A stretch of DNA of 64,000 nucleotides from Branchiostoma belcheri. Its lineage: Eukaryota; Chordata; Leptocardii; Amphioxiformes; Branchiostomatidae. Positions 48,571 to 60,000 of the stretch are shown piece after piece (the first letter of the stretch is position 1; the number at the start of each line of letters is the position of its first letter). The notes beneath the pieces were generated by a model, which worked only from the letters and a program-made list of their open reading frames with translations, was not told the origin of the DNA and ran no database searches. The position numbers and the translations under genes are program-made. The DNA lies in contig NW_017803943.1 of assembly GCF_001625305.1 (NCBI RefSeq), forward strand, positions 2,781,515 through 2,845,514, written 5' to 3'.

Positions 48571-49724
48571 TATGTGTACGTTGATTGTTATTCAGTGGTA
48601 AAGCATAGAATTGTTTTCGTAGTGGTATTCAGGAGAAGACTGAGCTTGGTAGATTTTAGAATTATTAGTGCTGTTGTGCTTTCTTTATTTATGGTGAAAT
48701 GATATAAGATTATATTCTTAACCTTCAGCCTGCTAAGGTAGCTGTTTGGTAGCAAATTGGTACTATTTACTGGGTAGGGCAGCAGGCTTGGAGGAAGGTT
48801 GTCTGTCTCATTGTCATGGGGAACGTATCTTCCCGGATGCGCTGTATTTTATTGCTCTTTATGGGGGCTCTGGGACTATTCGGGATTGCTTTTTTATGAA
48901 CCCCACAATTAACGACTTGACTGCATGTACAATTCATGTTCATCCTTGAGGGCTAATGTCGTTTTTGGCAATGAATATTGAAAGCACACCAGCTTTTCTT
49001 TGTCTAATTTCTGTAGCACTGTACCGTGAGAGATTGAACGTTGCTATAAAACTAAAATGGCAAAAGCAATTTCTTGATTAGGAGATGAAAATGCTTTTAT
49101 TTTATGGTAAAAGTTGAACTTTATTCCAATTTCCAACACAGGGGTTACACAGAAATAAAATTCATCAGGATAATTCTGTTTCTGTATCTGTATAGCCAGT
49201 ATAACTGCCCTTTAATTAATGACCAATCGCTTTTATTTTATGTATAATAGTTCTAGAATACACTGTACTTCCTCACATGAAAGGCGGCAGTTATGAGTAA
49301 GGTTGTGGCAGTCAATAGATGTTAGATTGTACATGCAGAGTTGTGTGTTTTAGATGTAATGTCATATCGCCAGAGGCATGGAAACGCTGACGTGGGCAGA
49401 CCACTCTCTGATGGAACCACCCACACATGCAGACACTGATTACATTATGCTCCGTATGAGACCCAGTACAAACATGTACATTATTTCTGTCAATTGGAAA
49501 AAGCCTTCGGCAAGGTGTAGGTGTAGAAAATGTTGACTGAAGGCAGACCTGTGAGTACATTTCCAAACTGTTTACAATGTGTATTGAACCTTTTATAAGG
49601 TAAGTTAAGTTGTGTGGTAGCATCATGGAGGAGGATGGACACATTTTGGATAAGTGTTTTGTGCATTGTACCATATAGTCCTTGTATTCTCCATACACTA
49701 TAGACAGAAGTGATGTGGCATCAA

Positions 49725-49865
49725 GTGGCTTTGTAGCCAGAAGATATAGCAAACATGAGACTGAGAGGTTGTGGGTTTGATTCCTGGCATTCCAGGCTAG
49801 ACATTGGAAAAGGCATTTTACAATCATTGACTTTACTCACTCTACCCAGGTGTAAAATGGTGGTG
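49725..49865 (+). mobile_element. tRNA-derived SINE fragment
   Basis: GAGAGGTTGTGGGTTTGATT (B-box region), then CTAGACATTGG, CTCTACCCAGGTGTAAAATG. It matches the SINE at 61950-62095. The minus strand gives part of a spurious long frame. Confidence 0.6.
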
Positions 49866-50840
49866 GGAGGAGAGGGATGGGCTCCGTCTTCAAATACCAA
49901 TACCAGGACACAGTGGTTTAACAACCCACTGCCCCTACAGCCTCAAAAAGTTTTATAATGGGACCTTTACCTTTCTTTTTCTACGGACAATATCTACACT
50001 TGTAGCACTCAACAAAAATTATTTTCAAATGTTGAACGTTGTTGCCATTCAGTATCCCCATGTTGCTTCCTCTGCGGCTTAAAAGCTTTTTGCTAGTCTC
50101 TTCCCACATTTAAAGTTGAGAAAGGTTACACGTTGGGTTGTCCAGAAGATGCGCTTTGATGGGTAAACTCTTCAGATGTAAAATGGATATGGAGGAAAGA
50201 GCGTAGCCTTCAATCTGACACTAAAAGCTTTGGTACGGTTAAGTTCCTGTCTTGGATGGGATGATGTTTCCTGTATCATTTTGTGTTGCTCTGTGGGGTC
50301 GTGTGGTGCATGACACTGTACTCAGGGCTTGAACCTTTTCTGTTTCCTGCAGTTTTTAAGTTCAGCAATTTGGAAAACTTTCTTCAGATATTGCCCGAAC
50401 ACTGTTACAATGTGGGGCATTTCATCAATGGTTAGGTGTTACAGGTCGTTTAGTGTAATATAACCAGTTGCTGTCATGCCGCACGCATGTGAAGTTGGTG
50501 TGTTATCTCTCAAACATTACAGATTTTCTACCAGTAATACACCCTGTGTGCCCACCCAGAATTTAAAACACAGCGAAGGTGTCTTTTCCCCCTACTGTGA
50601 AATTGAGTCCTCTATTTACGTGAATCACAGTTTATTGTTGTAGGAAAAGTTTTCGTGTTGGCACCAGAGTTACAGGTGTTTACAGAAAACATGTACATGT
50701 AGCAGAGGACAGTATCCTTCATGATACAAATATGACCTCATTAATATCAGCATTACCAGATAATTTGGGGTACGCATGTAGGTAATTGTGCTATTTCAGT
50801 AGAAAATTGGCTTGTCCTGGATTCTAGGCATTCCCCACAA

Positions 50841-51103
50841 AGGGCTCAAGATACCAGCTGCATATACATGTATGCAGGTTAGTACCAGTAAAACTGTATC
50901 TGTATAATCTTATTTTTATTTTGCTGTCTTGACTGTTACCACCTATGATTGGTCTCAAAGAAATGTTTTCTGGACAGTTTCATCCATCCTTCTGACCAGT
51001 AAATTCTAAATGGTGCAGGAAGCATTTTTCCGGTGCAGGTAATTTTTGATGTTACCTGTACCAGCTAGGGCAAGTACGCAGAAAAAGGATTTTGAGCCCT
51101 GTC
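50841..51103. mobile_element. Possible MITE with AGGGCTCAA termini
   Basis: Left AGGGCTCAAGATACC and right GATTTTGAGCCCTG are inverted, with inner CAGCTGCATATA and CTGTACCAGCT. No clear target duplication, so boundaries are approximate. Confidence 0.4.
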
Positions 51104-52569
51104 AGTCACTTGTAACCATATACATTTTGTGTATGTACATGTATATGGGGGCTGGAAAATCCTCCTAAGTGGTTTATCCAGGCATAAAGCTAGTGGGATG
51201 CAGTCCCCTGAACACACCTTTGCTCAACAAACTGCCAAGCCTTGAAGTCCTTTTACTGGCACTGTTTGAAATTTGCTTTGAGACTTAGGTACTTACAACA
51301 TACATTTGTACGTGCAATACCCCGGTAGTAAAAGGTACAGCCTACGCTGAGACAAAATGCACTTCTATTTAACACCCCCATCTCACTAGAGGCTTTGACT
51401 GATGAGTAACTGATAAGCAGCCAAAAATTTGTCAGATCATTCAAATTTCAAAGAAATCTATAGATAATTAACAGATTTTAATGTCTTAAAAATCCTTCTC
51501 CCACAATTGCAAAATTGTGCCTCATATTCCAGTTTTAGAATAATTTGAAGTTATACAATTCCAATTTTGATCCCATATCTGTTGCCTAGCGATCACCATC
51601 TAGTGCAAAGGGGCTGCCTAAGGGTGGAGAGTTTTGCAATGCTGGAAATGTTGTCTTATTGTTAAAGGTGCTCCACCTTTCCAAATGTCACCGCGCTGCT
51701 CTTTGTAGCGGCAGTTGCCCCTAACGACTAAGATCAAAGTGTCTTGTGGAAAGGTCTAGGGTTTAAACAGGCGTGAAAATCAAACCTGTTCACGTACATG
51801 TACATGTGTATGTCACAATTTGCTCTAGATGTCCAAACCCATTTTTTTTGTTGCGTAACTTTTCTTAAATCCCTTGAACTGTTGAAGTTGAAAATATTTC
51901 ATTCCCCCAAGAATGTCTTAGTTTCGTGGAATTTCAACCCACGCTCCGAGTTGAATTCTTCCCAATCCACAGCGCCAATTTCTTGGAGCGATTCCGTGTT
52001 CCCCTCACACACATCCCACTCTCTTCAGTATGCCTCCCGGCTTCCCCGGATTAGTTTAACAATCGGATACGTTGGAGTTGAGCTGGATTAATGGACAGTA
52101 CATGGTCTTGGGGGACCGAGCGTAATTTTTTCAAGTCTCAACCAGGCTTAAGCTACATTACACATTCTCCTTTATGTTTAGAAAGGATGTTATTGGCCCT
52201 AGTAAATATGTGTAAAACTTTTCAGTGGGGTTTGGCATTTTCGTAATCATCTGTAGAGACAAACAAAAATTATATCAATTTGATGTAATGTTTGAAATTG
52301 TAGGAAGTCCCATATCTCACAGCTACCCATAGTGCACCAGCCAGACGAGGTCAGCTGAGGTCAAGTCGTCTCCGTTTTTTAAGGCTCTAACTCACGCGGA
52401 CCTTCTAAGAAGCCAGTGGGGTGGCGGGGGTAAGTGAGTGACAGAGCACACACTGGTGGGCCTTTGTGTGGCGCCCCTGCCTGCTGGAGTGTTATGCTCT
52501 GGTCGCTAAAGGGATTTCAGCCTCAAGAGCAAGTATGTGAAGTACACTAACACTGTAATCATCCATTCT

Positions 52570-52915
52570 GTCAGCTTACATTCCAACTTGATAGCCTGTC
52601 ACTTGTACATTAGATCTACCTAAAAACCACTTTAACAAACCTCTAGTGGATATGAAGAAGAATTGGTGGATAACATCAATGTATTTAGAAGTTTAAGAAT
52701 TTAGAATTTTACAAATGTTTCAAGGTACATGTAGAACATTCCAGTTTGATAGCTTGCCATTTGTACAAAAGATCTACCTTGAAAATAAACCTCTGACTAC
52801 TGTAGATGTAGAAGAATTGGTGGACACCATTGATGTATTAGATGATTTGTATTAGCGTTACAGTAAGAGTATGTATGTGTAAGAATTTAGGATGTTACGA
52901 ATGTTTGAGGACAGA
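52570..52915. repeat. Tandem duplication, period 154-186 bp
   Basis: CATTCCAACTTGATAGC at 52579 and CATTCCAGTTTGATAGC at 52737; GAAGAATTGGTGGA at 52657 and 52811; TAAGAATTTAG at 52694 and 52880. Confidence 0.9.
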
Positions 52916-53899
52916 ACGGCATCTTTGGTCTGCCGTGTTCGCTCCATCACACTTGACGGTTCTGGTTAATGGAGTAAAAAGTTGACAAAACACAGCCAGG
53001 TGTTTTCTCTCAGGTGTGGTGGGGAGAGAAATCCGAGTCAAATTGTGCATGAGGGAAGGTTAGATGCACTGATCCATGTTCTATCACATCACACGGTTGT
53101 CATGTGGTGAATGGGAGGGTGACATTACCGTGTGCCCTTGCCTTTCATCACCTCTTCCCTGGTTCAATATCTTCATGGTATTGGATAATGGTCCGTGTGA
53201 GTTGAAAAGCTTTTGTACACTTCAGGCTTATCAAGTAGCCCAGGCCTCCTGTGGGTACTTCAGACTGAGGTTTCTCTGCAATACTGATGAGCGTGGATGT
53301 TTAAAGGGCTCCCAGTGAGAGAAAAGGACCTTTAAGTTTTAAAGGGTTCGCAGAGAAAAGCTGCAGACCACATACATGTATTGGGGTGAACCACAGCGCT
53401 TTATTTTCCGATAGCTACTGGTGCGATGCGGCTTCGCCAAAGCGTGCGTTTCCAGCCAAGCATGCCAGGTCTTCCCCACCCTTTTTGATAAGTTTCTGGG
53501 GTTGTTTTATGTGTAGAGGTTTGACACCTACATGTAAAGCTCCCTGAAGCATAGAGCTATCAGCTTTTATTAATATATATATATATAAGTGTCCAATCCC
53601 ATCCCAACTAGACTGTAACTAATAGGGTATCTAGTTCCTCTGATGGTCTTTTTAAGTATTGTTCATGCATTGTCAATTCTACTGCCTATGCGTCACTCAT
53701 AAGATGTGGAAAGTTCCCATATTGTCCATGTATGTATTGTAGTTTTACTGTACATTGTACATTTCCAGCTATGCCATTTTTGACTGACCATTGAATGTGA
53801 TAATGATGTTGTACTGTGGTTGGCTGTAGGATTACTTTGCTGTTTGTTATAACCACAGAATCCCCACAGTGCTCACCACGGCTCCTTCCTGTTTTGCAG

Positions 53900-54069
53900 G
53901 TAAACCGTGATGTAAATCTCTGAGCTGCAGATTAGAACTTCACAAATCTCCCGGTAACCAGTCGTCCAATCAGGCGTGAGAATGGGTTCCCAGTGGAGGT
54001 CAGGGGTCGCCCTGGCACTATTTCCCATGGTGCTTTTCCTGCACATGGGCTTGTCATCAGCACAATTTG
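53900..54069 (+). CDS. Receptor exon: 5' UTR end, start codon, signal peptide
   Basis: Begins with an acceptor (TTTTGCAG) at 53900, so an upstream noncoding exon must exist. The ATG at 53982 opens a basic-then-hydrophobic leader (VALALFPMVLFLHMGL) with a likely cleavage after SSA. Ends in phase 1. Confidence 0.85.
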
Positions 54070-57000
54070 GTGAGTTTCTCTTATATGCTTCTTTCTTCGT
54101 AACGTTGCCTGTTTAGATCTAGATGCAAGTGTGATAATTATATTTTGCTAAATCCCAGAACAATTACATATAGACTACAATGTATACATATAGCAATGAA
54201 AAAGAATAGGGCCCTTGTAACTGTATATCGTAAAATACTTAATTAGTTACTTATCCGCTTCATCCCCTTGCGAGGTATCGTAAAATGACGTGTACTACCG
54301 GTAAACATTAATTTTGGCAATCGAACCAAATTCTTTTAAAACTGATATGGTAACATATGGTAACACTCAACAGGCTGAAAGTGGCTACCAGAACCAAAAG
54401 AAGAAGACAATTTTCGTCATGAAGTAATATGTGAAAAGTGTAAAATTGATGTATCTGGCCAGAATTCATGTATTTGGGTGCTATTTTTTTTTTCATACAG
54501 ATTCTGCTGATTTTGGACTGGAGTGCACTGTGTGTAACGAAGCTCATTCAGGGTCGGCGATAACCTGTACATGGAGAAACCAGCCCAACCAAACATACAG
54601 CGCACTGTTCAAGTTAAGCAAGAAGGCACAGGACAGGTGCCCCAACGAGTAAGTACCATACTCTAGACTGGCAGTGGGTAAGGAGAGACACCTAGTGCTT
54701 TGAAAGCAAAGTGCAGAAGACAATCTGTGTGAACGTGCAGTTCAGGAAACTCAGCAGACTTGACTATGCTTAACTGTAGACTCCACCTAAACTAGTTCTT
54801 CTGCAGATCATGTCCAAGTCACTAGATGTCTCTCTTGACTATCCAATAGACAGGGTATAGAGATTGCTCTCACCTAGGGCTCCAGTGATATACTTGTCAC
54901 ATAGCTTCTCTGAAATGTTAACGTCACACTTCAGAGAAGCAATGTGGTAAGTCTCATGATCACTGGGTCAGTCTATTGAAGAAAACCAGAGTGACTGGTC
55001 AAAAGCTCTTGCTGAGAACAGTCTTTTGTGTTGGAACAAAATTTTAAACTTTAAACATGTATTTTTTTTGTAGCTACCAATGCAGATAAACTTTCATGAT
55101 AGGGTATAATATTGTTAGCCATTCCCAATCTTACTAGTCTTGTTTAATGTATAAGGCCCTGAACTTGACACAATTCAGATGTACATACATGTACTTCTGT
55201 CAGGTCGATTTTTAAAATAAAATTGAAAATTGAAATTGTACTTAGTCATTAAACAACTGTACTTGATTTTCTTTACTCCCAAACTTGACACAATTCAGAA
55301 CCAGATGTGAATGTACTTCTGCCAGGTCGATTCTTAAAATAGAATATTGAATATTGAAATTGTACTTGAATCATTTAACAACTGTACATAAATTTTTACT
55401 TTTGAAATTTACTTTTGAATTTTTACCCCACTCACTATCCGGTTTATCGTCTGTTGTTCCCCATCTTAGACGGGCTTGCACTCTGATGCACTCTGTTCTG
55501 TGGGTTGACGTTACAACTACTCAATTTTTTTTCCTCCAGGACGGAGTGGCAGTCGTGTAATCTGACGTCAGAGAACAGCTGTCAGATCCCGTTCCACGAC
55601 TGCGCAGACCCCTTCCACGACACGTACTACGTCATGGTCAACTCCTCCTCCATGCTGTTCCAGACAATCAACTTTATCAAACCCGACATAGGTAAGTACT
55701 GAAGGTGTTATCATTTTTGGAAGGTGAACTGTACATTGTAAAATGTAAATTGTTTTGAGGATTGTGCAGTGTTGTCTTGTCTTGTTATTTTGCTTGTACA
55801 CTATATAATTTAATCATATTTTGTTTGTCAGGTTTTGTTTCTTGATCAGATTCAGTGTTTGTTGTGTTTGCCTTTGCAGTTGTAATGTACTGTATTGAAT
55901 TGTATTGTAGTCATGTAAATTCTCTATCTAAACTGTATCAAATAAGTTGTGAAATGTATTATGTTGTGTCTGATATTAGTATTAAGTAGTCATTGTGTTG
56001 TTTTTTGTAACTTCTTAAGTTAGAAGAAGTTTGTCGTTGTTTTGGTTTTGTAAGTTGTCAGCATGTATTGATTGCATTTCTTTCTTTTAGTGAATCTTGT
56101 AGATGTTTCTTTTTTTTTGCTACACTGTACTAGGGAAAAATTCCACCATCAATTGCATGTGTCAGAATTGCCATATTGATGTGATACTGCTGTAAAAGTG
56201 ACGCATTATAGATTCAAACTTTCTTTCTTGGACAATAAGTGCAAACAAATTATACACAGTACACAGCATTATACACAGTACACAGCAACACTGGTCCATT
56301 TTATTATGCTGTTGATGGTGTTGATTTTTCCTGTTCTTGCAATATGTGCAATGTTAACATGTGGATTCTGTCGCAGTCTTGATACATTGTCCTTTCTTCT
56401 TTGCAATCCTATGTATGGATCTGCTCTTGCTAACCCCGCCTTGCACCGTAACAAGTTGTGAACGCTTTTTCAAGCTTTCAAACTTCTTTCCTCCTTGCTG
56501 TTTCCTGCTGATTCTCTGTTGCCAGCTAGCACTAGTAGCAGTAGCACTCTGTGATGCTTAGTGCGCTAATGGCTAACAAATGCACAAATTAACGGTGATG
56601 GTATTTGGAGTGAGGGAGGAGTTTTTGTTTGAATACCCGGTACTCAAGGACCCAAGCATGACTCTCTGAACACTGGTGAACACTTTGTGAAAAACCTGGT
56701 GAACACTTATGAAAACACTGGTGAACACTTGCTGAAAACACTGGTGAACACTTGCTGAAAACACTGGTGAACACTCTGAAAACACTGGTAAACACTTGTG
56801 AAAACACTGGTGAACACTTTCTCAAAACACTGGTGAACACTTCCTGAAAACCTGGTTTTTAGTTCCTCCAGTTGTTTGGAATCGGTGAGGTGTGTGACGT
56901 TGTAGTGGGGTTTAAAGATACATGACTTGTACATAAAATCCTTTTTTTCCAAAGGGAGAGTTTTAGTTTCAAGATTTTCTTCACAACTGGTTGAAATGAT

Positions 57001-60000
57001 ACTGTCAATTTGGTACTCCACAATTCAACAGAGATATCCAACTGTCCACAGATTGCTCTGTTCTATATACCTGCCTATCTCTGTGTGTCTCTTCAGTTTC
57101 TATAACTACATGTTGTTCCCACTCTCCAACTTCTCTGCATCTTCAAGTCTTCCTTTTGAAAATATACATTGTCAAATTGTTCTCTTCAGTTGGAGAACAT
57201 TATCATATTCCTTATTCTTGAAAACGAAAATGTAGAATTTCAAATTTTGTACACATACTTCAGATGTGAGATATTTGTACTCAACTCTAATATTGTTCAG
57301 AGAAAGATACTATTTCAACATCAATATGCAAAATGACTTGACAACACTTTGAAAAGTTTAAAACTGTTCTTCATTAACAAAGATAGCTGTATGGCACTAA
57401 ATTTGTATTTGTCAGGCAGCAGGGAGAAAGTTAAATCAATAATAGATTCCATGCTAGGTAAAGAAGCAATACAGACAGAAAAAGGATGAAGATCTTATTC
57501 ATTCCCTATCACAGACACAGACAGTAATTAACCTTTATATTCTAAGACTGTGACTGTACAGTACAAAATAAATTAAGTCTATATGTTTATACCTTGTACC
57601 ACCCACTATATGTCCACCATCTCTGTCTGCTCTTTTGCTCGTGGGCTGTCCTCTTCCGCACCAGCCAGCCCTCTCACAAACAAACAAACAAAGACATTTA
57701 CGAATGTTCTTTCTCAGCTACTTCTTGCGGGCCCCCCAAGCAAATTAGTGAGAAAATGGCAGAGACAAAGCTTCGCTCTGATCAGGCAGCAGCTTCGTCA
57801 TGCTTGCATCCAGTATTGAGGGAACGCCATAGGAGTATGTTTGATTGCTTTAAGCATGGGCCAGTGTAAAACAGTAAAGGTGCAATGTGAGGGAACTTAA
57901 AGCAGATTTGAATGCCTTTTATTCTATACTTTACCTGCTTGTGTAACTTCAGTGGCACAACCTTGCATGCAGGTAAAGCATGTTCATGCACACTTCGGTG
58001 TTTTGTCTTCGGTAAGAATGGTTTGCAAATGGTGCATTGGTAAATGATTAGAATTGTTTCTTGGTGTACTGTAGAGAGGGGTGCAAAATTGAAATCATGA
58101 CATGACATGACATAACATACAGGCCTTCCATGAAGCAACATCTGAACAATACAACCTGTGACAGAATATTTAGGCCCTGATTTGGTTTTAGTGTAAAAGG
58201 TATGGCTTACTGAGGAGGTCTGGCATAGCTTGTCCGTCCCCAAGATAGCTCCAGTCTGCTTGTCTGATTTGTCCCCTCCACCAAATTTGGGATTATTTGC
58301 AGAGGGGGTTAGAAATCAGAGGAGAGTATTGGATCTATAATAGGGACGGATACCAGGCTAGGTTTGTTGTTTAGTTGTATATGATGAAATTTTGCACCCC
58401 TATCTTTATTTTTGGTGAGTGGCCACTGATAAGGTAGCACAGGTAAGGTGGGGCTGCATGGTGGTTATTTCTCACCATGGCTGGGGTAGATACTCTCAAT
58501 GGACCAGTCTGCGCTCTCGTCAATGATGTTTTACTTCAGTTTATAGTAGAGCTGTAGTCTGTAGAGCTGTGGCTGACAGTAGTCGTAGCTGCAATGCCTC
58601 TCTCATTTTGCTTGCCTCTGCTTTAGACTCATCACAAAGTACAGTCCACTTACGTGTGCAGTAAACATCCCAAAAGAGGTCACATGGTCACCGATTATGG
58701 AGCAATAAAAAAAAAGACAGGCTAACAAGCCACTGACAACTCATCCCAAAAAGTGTTCACTCGTAAAGAATTAGATAGTAAAATCATGCAGTCATTCTAC
58801 AGTCATTAATTTTATATAGCTCAAGTTGAATTTGCTTTCGATTTTTAAAGACTGATACTCTCTATGCTAAAAGGGGCAGACATATTAACCGACACAAATA
58901 AAATGTAGGTTTTACATGTATAAACGATATTGGCTGCATATAAAAGACTGGTTCATTGAAAGTCAGGAGGTGTTTGGGTCACCTGGTATTTTGGGTTGGT
59001 TGAAGAAGTGGTGGGATACAGTAGTGGGTACACTCATATTCTAATAGTTGCTACCCCCTAATTTCCTCCCCCCCCAGTTAAACCGGACCCCCCAGAGAAT
59101 CTGCGAGTGGCGTCTGTGAGCAGCAGGGGGGTGACTGTAGAGTGGGACATGCCGAGATGTGCTGAGCTCCTGTTCACCAGCTATATCTGCGCCATTGAGT
59201 ATGTGTCACTGAGGGACAACTCCACCAGGGTCAGTCAAGATTGTTGTGTGTTGAACATAAGTCCTTTTCCAGAAAAAAGTTTTCGACCATGCTGTAAATC
59301 GTACCAAGCAGCTGCAAAATAAGCAAATGTATGCCGTAAATCAAAAAAAAAAAAAGAAATTTGAAATGATCCTCATGTGGAACAATACCAAAATCAATTC
59401 CACAGTACAAAAGTAGATGTAAAGAAATGAAAATGAAGAATATATAATTTTGCCATACCATACTCTGTGTCATTTGTTCAACCTTCATGAGTACATACAT
59501 GTAGATTTCATAATGAAGGCAACTTTTTTTTGCCAAACCTTTTTTTATTTGCATACTCACATAAGTTTTGGGGTTCCCAGAGGAAGTCATCCATACAATC
59601 AAAAATCGACATGGTCTTACTAAATGGTATGTTATGCCAAAGGGCGGTTATACTGGCTATACAGATACAGATGTACAGACACAGACACAGATACTACTGC
59701 TTTTCTGCCTTACTGAAGTTTTGTCTCTCACATTTTCCTGACAGGAGAAGGAGGTAATGATTGAGTTGCAGAACCCCCAGTACGAGACTCTGGGTGACCT
59801 GGTTCCTCACACCCGGTACCTGGTCCACATACAGTGTCGGCAGGTGATCGGGGAGCTGTGGAGCGAGTACTCCCCCTACATGGAAGTACAGACCAACCAG
59901 TCTGGTATGCACCATCTCATCTTAACTCGTCTCATTGTCTGTCACTATAATACAGAGAGAGAAGAGAGTTTATTGCAAATACATGCCCGAGGGCTAATTG

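Larger units (their letters stand above)
25228..53899 (+). other. Long first intron of the cytokine receptor gene (inferred)
   Basis: 28.7 kb without a convincing coding exon on either strand. It holds MITEs, SINEs and many local tandem duplications, listed separately. A possible untranslated exon, 30694-30745 (TTTTTCAG before, GTAAGA after), is too weak to call. Stretches 32140-38000 and 39020-44600 show only low-copy AT-rich sequence, apart from the items listed. Confidence 0.45.

Noticed and set aside
49312..49827. 171-codon minus-strand frame
   Set aside because: Partly antisense to a SINE; no conserved motif and no support for a start.
56573..57021. CRISPR-like or repeat-protein reading of the 56.7-kb tract
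   Set aside because: Units are too short and lack unique spacers; it is an intronic eukaryotic minisatellite.
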